64,000 nt of DNA from Borreliella californiensis (GTDB lineage: Bacteria > Spirochaetota > Spirochaetia > Borreliales > Borreliaceae): positions 1 through 64,000 of the forward strand of contig NZ_JACHFB010000001.1 in the NCBI RefSeq assembly GCF_014205885.1, given 5' to 3'. Below are positions 11,498 through 22,398 of the stretch, one piece after another. Position 1 is the first letter of the stretch. Every line of letters begins with the position of its first letter. The position numbers and the translations under genes are program-made. The notes below the pieces were generated by a model. That model was given only the letters and a program-made list of their open reading frames with translations, had not been told where the DNA came from and did no database searches.

Positions 11498-12280
11498 TTA
11501 GCTAATATGGCCAAAAAAAGAAACAATCCTTCTTAAATCACCTGAAGTAAAATACTCTATCTCTATTTTGCCTTTATTTTGATTACCTTTAATATCTATT
11601 TTTGTTTGGATTTTATCAAATAAAAATTCTTTTATGTTGCTTAAAAAAGGATCTTGCTCCAGTTCTCTTTTTTTTACTAGGAATTTGTATAAATTTTTAA
11701 CATATTTTTCTGCATCTCTTACAGAAATTTTTTTTTTCAGTATCATTAAATAAAGATTATACCTGTCTTGCTTATCTTTTAAGGATAAAATAACTTTAGC
11801 ATGCCCAAAAGAAATTTCTTTCCTATGTACTGCATTTAATATTTCTTGCTCAAGATCTAAAATCCTAACTAAATTTGAAATATAGGCCCTACTTTTGCCA
11901 ATTTTTTCAGATAAATCCTTTTGAGTTAAAGAATATTTATTCATTAAATTTTTATAGGCATAAGCCTCCTCAACAGGCGTAAAATTTTCTCTTTGAATAT
12001 TTTCAACCAAAGGCATAAAATCTCTACAGGATTCTTTTATATTAACCTCGATAACAGGAATATTTGTCATCTGAATAAGTTTAGCAGCTCTAAACCTTCT
12101 TTCTCCTACTATTATTTTATATCTGTCATTTGCTTTACAAACAATTAAAGGTTGCAAAATTCCATTTTCTTTTATAGAAATACTTAGTTCTTCTAATTCA
12201 ACAAGACTAACAGATTTCCTTGGCTGATCATTATCAATATCTAAAAGATGAATATCTATCATTTTAAAAACTCTATCCAT
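11498..12280 (-). CDS. parB: Chromosome partition protein ParB (Spo0J)
   Basis: CTP-dependent parS-binding clamp of 260 residues. The N-terminal domain has the QPRK block and GERRFRAAKL, the CTP-binding arginine patch. The helix-turn-helix follows: SLTQKDLSEKIGKSRAYISNLVRIL, near residues 125-150. The C-terminal dimerisation part is short. AGGAGG lies 10 nt before the start. The matching parS is only about 75 nt upstream of the start codon. It is transcribed toward parZ and away from gyrA's promoter side. In Borrelia ParB is thought to act mainly with SMC rather than as the ParA partner. Confidence 0.95.
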   Translation of the reverse strand: MDRVFKMIDIHLLDIDNDQPRKSVSLVELEELSISIKENGILQPLIVCKANDRYKIIVGERRFRAAKLIQMTNIPVIEVNIKESCRDFMPLVENIQRENFTPVEEAYAYKNLMNKYSLTQKDLSEKIGKSRAYISNLVRILDLEQEILNAVHRKEISFGHAKVILSLKDKQDRYNLYLMILKKKISVRDAEKYVKNLYKFLVKKRELEQDPFLSNIKEFLFDKIQTKIDIKGNQNKGKIEIEYFTSGDLRRIVSFFGHIS

Positions 12281-12352
12281 ATTATCAGAACCTCCTACAA
12301 CACAAAATTTTAACAGGTTATAATATTGAATTACAATTTAAGAATAAAAAAA

Positions 12353-12378
12353 AAGAATGTTCCACGTGGAACATTCTT
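12353..12378. promoter_or_regulatory. parS: parS centromere site (perfect 26-bp palindrome)
   Basis: The 16-bp core TGTTCCACGTGGAACA (12358-12373) is a perfect bacterial parS. Symmetry continues 5 bp on each side, giving a perfect 26-bp palindrome in total. It lies between the gyrA stop and parB. No second parS was seen in this window. Confidence 0.96.
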
Positions 12379-12398
12379 AAATAAGAAAAACCAATTCT

Positions 12399-14831
12399 TT
12401 ATTTAATAAATTTCGAAACAGAAATCAAGCTGTCATTATCAAGGGACAATACTTGAATTCCTCTGGCATCTTTGCCTTGTTCAGATACTTTTCCAGCTAC
12501 TGTTCTTAAAGATTTTGAACGTTTGCTTACAAGCAAGACTTCATCATCTTCTGAAACTGCTATAGCATCAACAACACTACCCGCTTTTTTATCAGACTTT
12601 TTATAACTAGTATAACCAGTGGCGCCTCTTTTAAGCTCAGATATTTTAGACATACTTAATCTTTTTCCATACCCATTCTCAGAAATAATCAAAAGATAAG
12701 GATTTTCTCTAACCGCCAAAACTTTGACAAAAAAATCTCCCTCTTTTAACTTCATTCCACAAACACCTTGGGTACCTCTATTAGTAAGTCTAACATCCCT
12801 TGAATTAAATATAAATGCACTACCCTTTTTAGAAAGACAAATTATTTTTTCATCCTTAAAAACAATCTCTGCGCTTGTAACAAAATCTTTATCATTAAGC
12901 TTAATAACAATAACGCCTCGTGACTTTACTGCTTTAAAATCTGTAGACTCGAATCTAGCTATCTTTCCACTTGCAGTTGTAAGCAATAAATAAGCATCAT
13001 CAGCAAAATCCTTACTATTCTTAATAGTTAATATTTCTTCCTGATCTCCCAAATTAATAAGCTCACCAATATTTTGACCCTTTGAAGCTCTTGAAGAATC
13101 TTTTATTTCATAAGCATTGATTAAATAAAGCTTTCCTTCATTTGAAATCATAAATAAATAATCATGAGTATTGACACACAAAGCAATAACAATCTCATCG
13201 CCATCATTTAGATCAAATGAACTAAGACCTTTTCCTCCCGTACCTTGCAATTTATACTCATTTTGTGAAAGTCTTTTAAGGAAACCTTTCTTTGTAAGCA
13301 TAACAACAATATTTTCTTTTTGCATTAAATCCGACATACTAGTTTTTAAAACCTCCTCATCATAAATTATTTTAGTTCGACGCTCATCGCCAAATTTCAA
13401 ACCTAAATTAATAGTTTCTTCTCTTATAATATTAATAATCCTTACTGGATTCAAGAGAATATCTTCATAATCTTTTATTAAGCCTACCAACACATTAAGC
13501 TCCTCTTCAAGCTTAAAAACCTCAAGAGCTGTAAGCTTTTGCAACTTCATATCAAGAACTGAATTGGCCTGAATCTCTGAAAGACCAAAATTTGAAACAA
13601 GCCTCCCCTTTGCATCTTTTGCTAATTTAGACGATTTAACAATCTTAATAACCTCATCTATATTATTTAAAGCAATATTTAACCCCTCAAGAACATGTGC
13701 TTTCTCTTTTGCCTTTCTCAAATCAAATTCAATACGTCTTTCGATAATATTTTTTCTATGCTCAATAAATTCAAATAATAATTCTTCTAAATTCAACTGT
13801 TTGGGAATACCATTAACAAGAGCTAAATTATTTATACTAAAATGCTTTTTAAATTCAGTATATTCATAAAGCAAGTTCATAATAACACGAGGATCAAATC
13901 CCCTTTTAACCTCAAGAACTATTCTAATGCCTTCTCGATCAGATTCATCTCTTATGTCTAAAAGTCCTTCCAATTTTTCTTCTTTTGCTAAAAGAGCAAC
14001 TTTCATAAGAAGTGAAGATTTATTTACCGTATAAGGTATTTCTGTTATAATTATAGCATTTCTATCTTCTGTTCTTTCTTCAATATGATATCTTGCCCTA
14101 ATAACAACACTTCCCTTGCCAGTTTTGTATGCTTTAATTAAATTATCATTATAAATAATCTCTCCAAAAGTTGGGAAATCAGGACCTTTAACTATCTTAA
14201 GCAAATCAAATATAGAAGCATCCTCATTATCCAACATGTAAACAATAGCATCACAAATTTCCCTTAAATTATGGGGTGCCATATTAGTAGCCATTCCAAC
14301 AGCAATTCCACTAGAACCATTAACCAAAAGAAACGGAAATGACGAAGGCATAATCTCAGGCTCACTTAAAGAGTCGTCATAATTAGACTTAAAATTAACA
14401 GTCTCTTTGTCTATATCCTTAACAATATATTCAGCTATTTTTTCCATTTTGGCTTCAGTATATCGCATAGCAGCAGGGGGGTCTCCGTCAATAGATCCAA
14501 AATTTCCCTGCCCCCGTATTACTGGATATCTAAGTGAAAAATCTTGAGCAAGTCTTACAAGAGCATCATAAATTGATTGATCTCCATGAGGATGATATTT
14601 TCCAAGAACATCTCCCACTATTCTACCAGCTTTTTTAAAAGCCTTATCAGAACGAAGTCCCATCTCATACATAGAATAAAGTATTCTCCTGTGAACTGGC
14701 TTAAGACCATCTCTTACATCCGGAAGAGCTCTGGAAACAATAACTGACATTGCATAATTTAAATAAGATGTTTTTATTTCATCTTCTATCTTAACATTTA
14801 ATATTTGTTCTTTATTTTCTCCGACTGCCAT
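12399..14831 (-). CDS. gyrA: DNA gyrase subunit A
   Basis: 810 residues, a normal length. The N-terminal breakage-reunion domain contains [30 protein letters not shown] (quinolone region) and the catalytic Tyr124 in AAMRYTEAK. The C-terminal half is a six-bladed DNA-wrapping domain. The GyrA-box, normally QRRGGKG, reads QGTGGKG at residues 529-535, so both arginines are replaced. The residue equivalent to E. coli Ser83 is Gln85. Together with GyrB it introduces negative supercoils. It follows gyrB by 11 nt in one operon; AACGC-rich leader sequence gives no clear ribosome site. Confidence 0.97.
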   Translation of the reverse strand: MAVGENKEQILNVKIEDEIKTSYLNYAMSVIVSRALPDVRDGLKPVHRRILYSMYEMGLRSDKAFKKAGRIVGDVLGKYHPHGDQSIYDALVRLAQDFSLRYPVIRGQGNFGSIDGDPPAAMRYTEAKMEKIAEYIVKDIDKETVNFKSNYDDSLSEPEIMPSSFPFLLVNGSSGIAVGMATNMAPHNLREICDAIVYMLDNEDASIFDLLKIVKGPDFPTFGEIIYNDNLIKAYKTGKGSVVIRARYHIEERTEDRNAIIITEIPYTVNKSSLLMKVALLAKEEKLEGLLDIRDESDREGIRIVLEVKRGFDPRVIMNLLYEYTEFKKHFSINNLALVNGIPKQLNLEELLFEFIEHRKNIIERRIEFDLRKAKEKAHVLEGLNIALNNIDEVIKIVKSSKLAKDAKGRLVSNFGLSEIQANSVLDMKLQKLTALEVFKLEEELNVLVGLIKDYEDILLNPVRIINIIREETINLGLKFGDERRTKIIYDEEVLKTSMSDLMQKENIVVMLTKKGFLKRLSQNEYKLQGTGGKGLSSFDLNDGDEIVIALCVNTHDYLFMISNEGKLYLINAYEIKDSSRASKGQNIGELINLGDQEEILTIKNSKDFADDAYLLLTTASGKIARFESTDFKAVKSRGVIVIKLNDKDFVTSAEIVFKDEKIICLSKKGSAFIFNSRDVRLTNRGTQGVCGMKLKEGDFFVKVLAVRENPYLLIISENGYGKRLSMSKISELKRGATGYTSYKKSDKKAGSVVDAIAVSEDDEVLLVSKRSKSLRTVAGKVSEQGKDARGIQVLSLDNDSLISVSKFIK

Positions 14832-14842
14832 TAACGCTCCAA

Positions 14843-16762
<1,920 letters not shown>

Positions 16763-16875
16763 TTAATCAAAATCTAGACACAGATAAATTCTACATTAAA
16801 AAAAAAATAATATCTATTACATACAAAGTACCAAAAACTTTTAAAAGTTTACAATCAATTTAGATAGAATCTTAA

Positions 16876-16902
16876 TTTAACATTATACTATATAATGTTA
16901 AA
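16876..16902. promoter_or_regulatory. Palindromic divergent promoter/operator candidate, gyrB-dnaA
   Basis: Two perfect 12-bp arms, TTTAACATTATA (16876-16887) and its complement (16891-16902), flank CTA. Each arm contains TATAAT on one strand: 16891-16896 on plus, 16882-16887 on minus. Each faces one of the two divergent genes. The -35 regions are poor. It lies 31 nt before the dnaA ATG. Confidence 0.55.
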
Positions 16903-16933
16903 AGTATAGTGCTAAAACCAACAAGGACAAAAA

Positions 16934-18388
16934 ATGGAAAAATCAAAAAATATATGGAGCTTAATTTTAACAGAAATAAAAAAAGAACTATCAGAAGAAG
17001 AGTTTTATGTTTGGTTTGAAAATTTGTGCTTTTTAGAATCAATAGGTGACAATATTAAAATATCCACTCCAAATTTATTTCACAAAAATCAAATAGAAAA
17101 AAGATTTACAAAAAAAATTAAAGAAATCCTCACAAAAAATGGTTATACTAACGTAGTTATTATATTTACAAATCAAACACCCAAAACCCATTCTAACAGA
17201 CAAGAAAGCCAAAAAATGGCTTTTAACGAAACTTTTCCAAATTTCAACAAGCTTAAAGAAAAAACACTCTTTAAAGAACCCATTCAAAGTATTCAAGATC
17301 GTATAAAAATGTATATCAAAGAAGAAGAGCCCATAAATTTTAAAAACCCCTTTCTTAAAAAAAGATATACATTTGAAAATTTTATCATAGGACCAAATAA
17401 TAAACTTGCATACAATGCAAGTTTATCAATCTCAAAAAATCCTGGGAAAAAATATAATCCGTGTTTAATTTATGGTGGAGTTGGACTTGGAAAAACACAT
17501 TTGCTTCAAAGCATAGGAAACAAAACAGAAGAATTGCATCATAACCTTAAGATATTATACGTTACAGCTGAAAATTTTTTAAATGAATTTGTAGAAAGCA
17601 TAAAGACACACGAAACAAAAAAATTTAAAAAAAAGTACAGATACTTAGACATGCTACTTATAGACGATATCCACGACTTACAAAAAAAAGAAGGTATACA
17701 AGAAGAGCTTTTTCACACATTTAACGCACTTTATGAAGACAATAAACAATTGGTATTTACATGTGACAGGTCTCCTTCTGAACTTACAAATTTTACAGAT
17801 CGACTAAAAAGTAGATTCACAAGGGGACTAAATGTTGATATATCAAAACCTAATTTTGAACTCAGAGTAGCTATTATCGAAAAGAAAGCAGAAGAAGATG
17901 GTATAAAAGTCCCTAAAAATATACTAAATCTAGTTGCTCAAAAAGTTACAACAAATGTAAGAGACCTTGAGGCTGCCGTAACAAAACTAAAAGCATATAT
18001 AGATTTGGACAATATAGAAATTGACATTGACATTGTTGAAAAAATAATCAAAGAAATAATAATTTACGAAAAAGAAACAACCAATGAATCAAGCAATAAA
18101 ATTAATATTGAAAATATAAAAAAAATACTCTTAAGAGAGCTAAAAATTACACACAAGGATATTGAGGGGCATAGCAAAAAACCAGAGATAACAAAGGCTA
18201 GACATATTTATGCATACCTTTTAAGGAATTTTACAGGGCTATCAACAATTGAAATTGGGAAAATTATTGGGGGGAAAACCCATTCAACAGTGCTTTATTC
18301 GATAAATAAAATAGATAGAGACAGAAATAATGACAAAGAAATTAACAATTTAATCACAGAACTTATGAACAAAATAAAAAAAAATTAA
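16934..18388 (+). CDS. dnaA: Chromosomal replication initiator DnaA
   Basis: 484 residues with the four DnaA domains. N-terminal domain I spans about 1-90, followed by a linker. The AAA+ core has Walker A GGVGLGKTHLL, Walker B MLLIDDIHDLQ and the sensor/box VII segment FTDRLKSRFTRGL. Domain IV ends with ARHIYAYLLRNFTGLS and the DnaA-box reader GGKTHSTVLYSI. In E. coli that reader is RDHTTVLHA; here Thr449 replaces the base-contacting Asp and Ser451 replaces a Thr. The ribosome site AAGGA is present. It is transcribed away from gyrB, with dnaN 239 nt downstream. Confidence 0.97.
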   Translation: MEKSKNIWSLILTEIKKELSEEEFYVWFENLCFLESIGDNIKISTPNLFHKNQIEKRFTKKIKEILTKNGYTNVVIIFTNQTPKTHSNRQESQKMAFNETFPNFNKLKEKTLFKEPIQSIQDRIKMYIKEEEPINFKNPFLKKRYTFENFIIGPNNKLAYNASLSISKNPGKKYNPCLIYGGVGLGKTHLLQSIGNKTEELHHNLKILYVTAENFLNEFVESIKTHETKKFKKKYRYLDMLLIDDIHDLQKKEGIQEELFHTFNALYEDNKQLVFTCDRSPSELTNFTDRLKSRFTRGLNVDISKPNFELRVAIIEKKAEEDGIKVPKNILNLVAQKVTTNVRDLEAAVTKLKAYIDLDNIEIDIDIVEKIIKEIIIYEKETTNESSNKINIENIKKILLRELKITHKDIEGHSKKPEITKARHIYAYLLRNFTGLSTIEIGKIIGGKTHSTVLYSINKIDRDRNNDKEINNLITELMNKIKKN

Positions 18389-18627
18389 ACCTAATTGAAA
18401 AATCAAGAATTCTTTTAAACAATTGAAACAAATAATTTATCAAAAATACAACAAAAAATAAACTATAATTTAACAAGATACTTCCTTATGCTACATAGTA
18501 TTATATACAATTAGACAATCAAACAGAGACTTACTACTATTACTACTATGTATTTATAAAAACTAAAAATGAAAAATCTATGAAATTTTACAAAGACAAA
18601 ATGTAATAAAATAGATAAGGAGGAACT
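18389..18627. other. oriC: Probable replication origin, dnaA-dnaN intergenic region
   Basis: The 239-nt region is very AT-rich and lies between dnaA and dnaN, the region to which the B. burgdorferi chromosomal origin has been mapped. No perfect DnaA box (TTATCCACA) is present; the nearest are TTATCAAAA (18437-18445) and TTATATACA (18501-18509), each with two mismatches. A six-unit DnaA-trio repeat lies at 18531-18548, followed by an AT-only stretch. Gene directions diverge around this zone. Confidence 0.7.
18531..18548 (-). promoter_or_regulatory. DnaA-trio repeat
   Basis: The plus strand reads TTACTACTATTACTACTA, so the minus strand carries six units of 3'-(G/A)AT-5'. The run GAT-GAT-AAT-GAT-GAT is nearly the same as the B. 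subtilis DnaA-trio, where DnaA filaments load on single-stranded DNA to open the origin. The orientation is right for a weak DnaA box about 22 nt upstream at 18501-18509. Confidence 0.65.
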
Positions 18628-19788
18628 ATGCTAAATAACACGTTTTTTATTTGCGAAACAAATCAAATTATAAATGAGATAGAAAAAGCAAAGGGAATAA
18701 TATTGAACAGAAACATGAATGATATTTGGAGTGCATTGTTAATAGAGGTAAAAAAATCTAATCTCATAATTAAATCAACAGACAGAAATATTTTTTTTGA
18801 AAGCACAATTTCGGTTGTTTCAGAAACAGACTTTAAAGTATTAATTAATGCTTCAAATTTTTATGACGCAGTAAAAGCATTCAGTTTTTATAAGAAAATC
18901 AAAATACTTTTCAATGAAAATAATAGTAAATTAGAAATTATGGGAGAAGAGTTAAAGGATGATAAAGAAGAATATGAAGATCATTTAAAAGAACCTACTT
19001 TCTCATACGAAGAAATAGAAAATTACAATTATGATATGGTTAATGAAGATTTCACTTTTGAAATTGAAATAAAACAAAAATCTTTTAAAAAAGTAATAAA
19101 TAGAATAGCTTTTTCAGCACATTTTGATGAATCCAAGAATGTATTAAATGGTGTGTATTTTACAAAAGATGAAGACTCTAAATTAATGCTTGTTTCTACC
19201 AATGGTCACAGAATGTCTATTTGTAAAACGGAAGTCATAGTTGAAAAAGATGTGAATTTTATAGTTCCTGTAAAAATATTTAATTTTTTAAAACATCTTA
19301 TGTCAGGAGAAGGTATGGTTAAAATAAAGTCTTCGGATAAAAAATTTTATGTTGAATTTGATAATTATAAAATAGCTTGTAGTTTGATTAGTGGCAATTA
19401 TCCGGATTATAAAAGTATTATACCTAAAGAACAGAAAAATAAATCTTTGGTTTCGTTAGGCATTCTAAAAGATAGACTTGCAAGAGTCAATTTATATGTT
19501 GACAAATCAAGAAAGTTGGTTTTAACTTTTTCTGAGCTTCAATTAAAACTTCTTGGAGAAGATTTGATTACTGGAAGAAAAGGTGAATTTTTTATTAAAG
19601 ATCCAAATTATTTGTATGATGGAGCAGATGAGGTTATGGCTATTAATATTTCATACTTTGCGGAAGCTATTAATGTTTTTGAAACTTCAAAGATAGAAAT
19701 ACAATTTAATTCGGGCAATGTATTAAAATTGAGTGAACCTGAAAATTTTCATTTTACGCACTTAATAATGCCGATGTCTTTAGGTTAA
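18628..19788 (+). CDS. dnaN: DNA polymerase III beta sliding clamp
   Basis: 386 residues with the three repeated clamp domains. Recognisable blocks are VLNGVYF...LVSTNGHRMSICK in domain 2 and a C-terminal THLIMPMSL, the usual clamp ending. The strong ribosome site AAGGAGG lies 5 nt before the ATG. It encircles DNA and tethers polymerase III and repair factors. It is probably expressed with dnaA or from the origin region. A hairpin follows the gene, so dciA is likely to be transcribed separately. Confidence 0.96.
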   Translation: MLNNTFFICETNQIINEIEKAKGIILNRNMNDIWSALLIEVKKSNLIIKSTDRNIFFESTISVVSETDFKVLINASNFYDAVKAFSFYKKIKILFNENNSKLEIMGEELKDDKEEYEDHLKEPTFSYEEIENYNYDMVNEDFTFEIEIKQKSFKKVINRIAFSAHFDESKNVLNGVYFTKDEDSKLMLVSTNGHRMSICKTEVIVEKDVNFIVPVKIFNFLKHLMSGEGMVKIKSSDKKFYVEFDNYKIACSLISGNYPDYKSIIPKEQKNKSLVSLGILKDRLARVNLYVDKSRKLVLTFSELQLKLLGEDLITGRKGEFFIKDPNYLYDGADEVMAINISYFAEAINVFETSKIEIQFNSGNVLKLSEPENFHFTHLIMPMSLG

Positions 19789-19817
19789 AGTAAATTATTA
19801 ATGTTATTTTGAATATT

Positions 19818-19843
19818 AAAATAAGCTTTTTAAAGTTTATTTT
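19818..19843 (+). terminator. Putative terminator after dnaN
   Basis: AAAATAAGCTT (19818-19828) pairs with AAGTTTATTTT (19833-19843) with one G-U pair and a 4-nt loop. ATATTGTTTTTT follows. It lies 30 nt after the dnaN stop. Confidence 0.5.
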
Positions 19844-19878
19844 ATATTGTTTTTTGTATTGTGGTATAAAAAATTGCT

Positions 19879-20178
19879 ATGAGTGATTCTGCTTTTAAAA
19901 AAATAGGTAATGTTCTTAAAGATTATTTAGAATCCAATTTGCTTGTTAATAAAAAGACAAGTTCAAAATTATTGATTGCTGATAAATGGAATCAGATCTT
20001 TGAAGCTTTGTCAGATGATGTAAAATTTTTAGATTTTAAAAATGAGCAGGTCCTTTTTCTCGAGGTAAGCAATTCAAGTATTTTATATAGTATATCAATT
20101 AATAAGTTAAAGATAATAAATTCAATAAAGGAATTAACGGGGATTAAAATAATAGACATAAAGGTTTTGGTAAAATAA
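19879..20178 (+). CDS. dciA: DciA-like replicative helicase loader (DUF721)
   Basis: A 99-residue protein of the DUF721 family. The segment IADKWNQIFEALSDDVKFLDFKNEQVLFLEVSNSS matches the conserved DUF721 core (W..I.G......t.....g.L.v.v.ss.w), followed by the helix LKIINSIKEL. DUF721 proteins are DciA, the ancestral loader of DnaB helicase in bacteria lacking DnaC or DnaI. Its place next to dnaN is the usual dciA context, although recF is absent here. TATAAA (19865-19870) ends only 8 nt before the ATG and there is no Shine-Dalgarno, so the message may be leaderless. Confidence 0.8.
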   Translation: MSDSAFKKIGNVLKDYLESNLLVNKKTSSKLLIADKWNQIFEALSDDVKFLDFKNEQVLFLEVSNSSILYSISINKLKIINSIKELTGIKIIDIKVLVK

Positions 20179-20184
20179 TTATTA

Positions 20185-20213
20185 TTGACAATCGCATTTA
20201 TATGCTATACCAT
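20185..20213 (+). promoter_or_regulatory. Putative rpmH-rnpA-yidC promoter
   Basis: A perfect TTGACA (20185-20190) is followed after 17 nt by TACCAT (20208-20213); TATACC two bases earlier is an alternative at 15 nt. It lies about 50 nt before the rpmH start and is the only strong candidate for this operon. Confidence 0.55.
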
Positions 20214-20269
20214 GGTAGTGTTCAACTTTCAGCTTAGCAGCATAAAATTGTTTTTAATGGAGGAGCGTT

Positions 20270-20425
20270 TTGAAAAGGACTTATCAACCCAGTCGTGTTA
20301 AAAGAAATAGAAAATTTGGGTTTAGAGCTAGAATGAAAACTAAAGGCGGAAGACTTATTCTTTCAAGACGAAGGGCAAAAGGAAGAATAAAATTAACTGT
20401 TTCTGATGAGAAAAAGAAATACTAG
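20270..20425 (+). CDS. rpmH: 50S ribosomal protein L34
   Basis: A 51-residue protein beginning [21 protein letters not shown], the unmistakable L34 start. A run of Arg, Lys and Gly follows. The start codon is TTG, preceded by GGAGGA at good spacing. The C-terminus carries an extra [11 protein letters not shown] tail beyond the usual LTV ending. The last 20 nt overlap the start of rnpA, so translation of the two is likely coupled. L34 is an early, small rRNA-binding protein of the large subunit. Confidence 0.96.
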   Translation: MKRTYQPSRVKRNRKFGFRARMKTKGGRLILSRRRAKGRIKLTVSDEKKKY

Positions 20426-20741
20426 TCTAAAATCAAAAATAGAAATTCAAAAAATTTTCAAAGAAGGCAATCTGATTAGATTTAGAAATCTTAATCTTAA
20501 AATGTTCTATAAGTCTAATCATTTGGTTTGTTCTAGAATTCTTGTTACCTTTTCTAAAGGTTTTAGGGGATCTGTTAAAAGGAATCGCATTAGAAGACTT
20601 TTTAAAGAAGCTTTTAGAAAAAAATTAGAATTGTTAGAAGGGATTACTTTGGATATTATTTTTGTAGTTTCTTACAATGGGTTAACTTTAACTTATTTTA
20701 GTATTGAATCTCTTATGAACAGTTTGGTTTTAATAGTGTGA
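20406..20741 (+). CDS. rnpA: Ribonuclease P protein component
   Basis: A 111-residue basic protein. The RNA-binding signature is [16 protein letters not shown] near residues 58-73, the RNR motif that contacts the P RNA. The N-terminal segment [15 protein letters not shown] is the conserved F-x-x-I/V start region. RnpA assists the catalytic RNA in maturing tRNA 5' ends. The start lies inside rpmH, and yidC follows after 11 nt in the classical rpmH-rnpA-yidC-jag order. Confidence 0.95.
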   Translation: MRKRNTSLKSKIEIQKIFKEGNLIRFRNLNLKMFYKSNHLVCSRILVTFSKGFRGSVKRNRIRRLFKEAFRKKLELLEGITLDIIFVVSYNGLTLTYFSIESLMNSLVLIV

Positions 20742-20752
20742 AAGGGGCATAA

Positions 20753-22387
20753 GTGAATCAAAGTAGAAAAATTTTAAGGACAGTTTATTTGTCTTTATTT
20801 TTAATAGGTCTTTTCATGCTCATTAATGATATTTTTTCTTCAAACATTTTGAGTTCTAGGTCTTCTGACAAGGAAGTGCAGTTTGATTTAAACAAAATCT
20901 TTGATGATAATGAGATCTTTTCAAGTAAGAGCAATAACTTTAATTTGATTAATAAATCTCAAGATATTGTTGTAGAAACAGGTATATATGTTGCTACTTT
21001 TTCTACATTTAGAGGGAATTTGGTCTCATTAAAGCTTAAAAATCATTTAAATTTGGAAAAAGGTCCTACAGATTTAATTAATATTGATAACAAAAATGAA
21101 ACTTTTTTTGATGTTAGTTTTGACTATTTAGTAGAGGATTTGTTTTTGTATAAAAAGATAGATGATTTTAATCATGAATTTAAAGCCTATTTTAAAAATA
21201 ATGGTAAAACTTATGAATATGCAAAGAAGTATACATTTTCGAAAAAAAATGAGTACTTGATGAAATTTAAAGTTACTGTAAATGGTCTTGAGGATTATAA
21301 TTTATTTGATATTGATTCTTATAAAGTTATTTTTAGTTCTGAGATTGAAAGATTGAGTGACAAAGCAAAGTTACAATATAATAATTATTTATCTCAAATA
21401 ATTTATTATGATAATAAGCTTAAATATGGTAAAGATGGCCTAAGGATTAGCAATCCTAGATGGCTTGGTTCTAGTACTAAGTATTTTGGGGTGTTGGTTT
21501 TTAAAGAGAATATGGAAGTTGAGTTTAAGAAGGAAAGAGGAATTCTTAAATCATTTATTATTAATGATGTTAAAAATAAAAAAAATATTAACGATGAATT
21601 TTTTATTTATGCTGGACCTAAGGATAATAGGTATCTAGACGTTTTTGACAAGAGTGGTGACAATGCCTTTGGTTTATCAGATATTTCTTTTGGAATGTCA
21701 GTGGAAAAGAGTTTGTGGTATTTGATTCAAGTTCCTATGCAAATGGTAATGCAAGTTTTTTATGATGTTATGCCTAATTGGGGGCTTTCAATTATTTTTT
21801 TGACAATTGTTGTTAGAATACTTATATTTCCTTTGACGTTTAAGGGATTTAGAGCTACCGCAGAGCTTTCTAGGCTTCAACCTAAAATGAAAGAGCTTCA
21901 AGTAAAGTTTAAGCATGATCCCAAAAAGTTGAATGAAGAGATGGGAAAGCTTTATAAAGAAGAAGGAGTTAATCCTCTTGGCGGATGTCTTCCTGTAATT
22001 TTACAGCTCCCTATATTTTTTGCTCTTTATTCACTTGTAAATAATTTATTTTTATTAAGAGGAGCCAGTTTTATTCCAGGATGGATTGATGATTTATCTA
22101 TCGGTGACAGTGTATATCATTTTGGATATAAGCTTTATTTTGTTTCTTGGACCGATATTAGAATTTTACCTTTTATTATGATGTTTACTCAATTGGGATC
22201 TACAATTGTTAGTTCTAATATGGATTTAAAAAATCTTGGAGCACAGCAGAAGTTTTTATATTTTGGAATGCCTATTATGTTTTTTTTCATACTTTACAAT
22301 ATGCCATCAGGGCTTTTGATATATTGGATTACAACAAATATTTTTACTATTTTGCAGCAATACTATATAAAGATGCATTTGTCTTAA
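20753..22387 (+). CDS. yidC: Membrane protein insertase YidC
   Basis: 544 residues, starting at GTG with AAAGGGG upstream. An N-terminal membrane segment (10-28) is followed by a large periplasmic domain typical of Gram-negative YidC. The conserved C-terminal insertase core starts near residue 335 ([21 protein letters not shown]). It includes [21 protein letters not shown] and the hydrophilic groove Arg. The last helices end [18 protein letters not shown]. It inserts and folds inner-membrane proteins with or without SecYEG. The following gene starts 11 nt later. Confidence 0.96.
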   Translation: MNQSRKILRTVYLSLFLIGLFMLINDIFSSNILSSRSSDKEVQFDLNKIFDDNEIFSSKSNNFNLINKSQDIVVETGIYVATFSTFRGNLVSLKLKNHLNLEKGPTDLINIDNKNETFFDVSFDYLVEDLFLYKKIDDFNHEFKAYFKNNGKTYEYAKKYTFSKKNEYLMKFKVTVNGLEDYNLFDIDSYKVIFSSEIERLSDKAKLQYNNYLSQIIYYDNKLKYGKDGLRISNPRWLGSSTKYFGVLVFKENMEVEFKKERGILKSFIINDVKNKKNINDEFFIYAGPKDNRYLDVFDKSGDNAFGLSDISFGMSVEKSLWYLIQVPMQMVMQVFYDVMPNWGLSIIFLTIVVRILIFPLTFKGFRATAELSRLQPKMKELQVKFKHDPKKLNEEMGKLYKEEGVNPLGGCLPVILQLPIFFALYSLVNNLFLLRGASFIPGWIDDLSIGDSVYHFGYKLYFVSWTDIRILPFIMMFTQLGSTIVSSNMDLKNLGAQQKFLYFGMPIMFFFILYNMPSGLLIYWITTNIFTILQQYYIKMHLS

Positions 22388-22398
22388 GGGGGAATAAT

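Noticed and set aside
18389-18627. Search for perfect DnaA boxes
   Set aside because: None found; only two-mismatch sites, so no DnaA box is listed as a separate feature.
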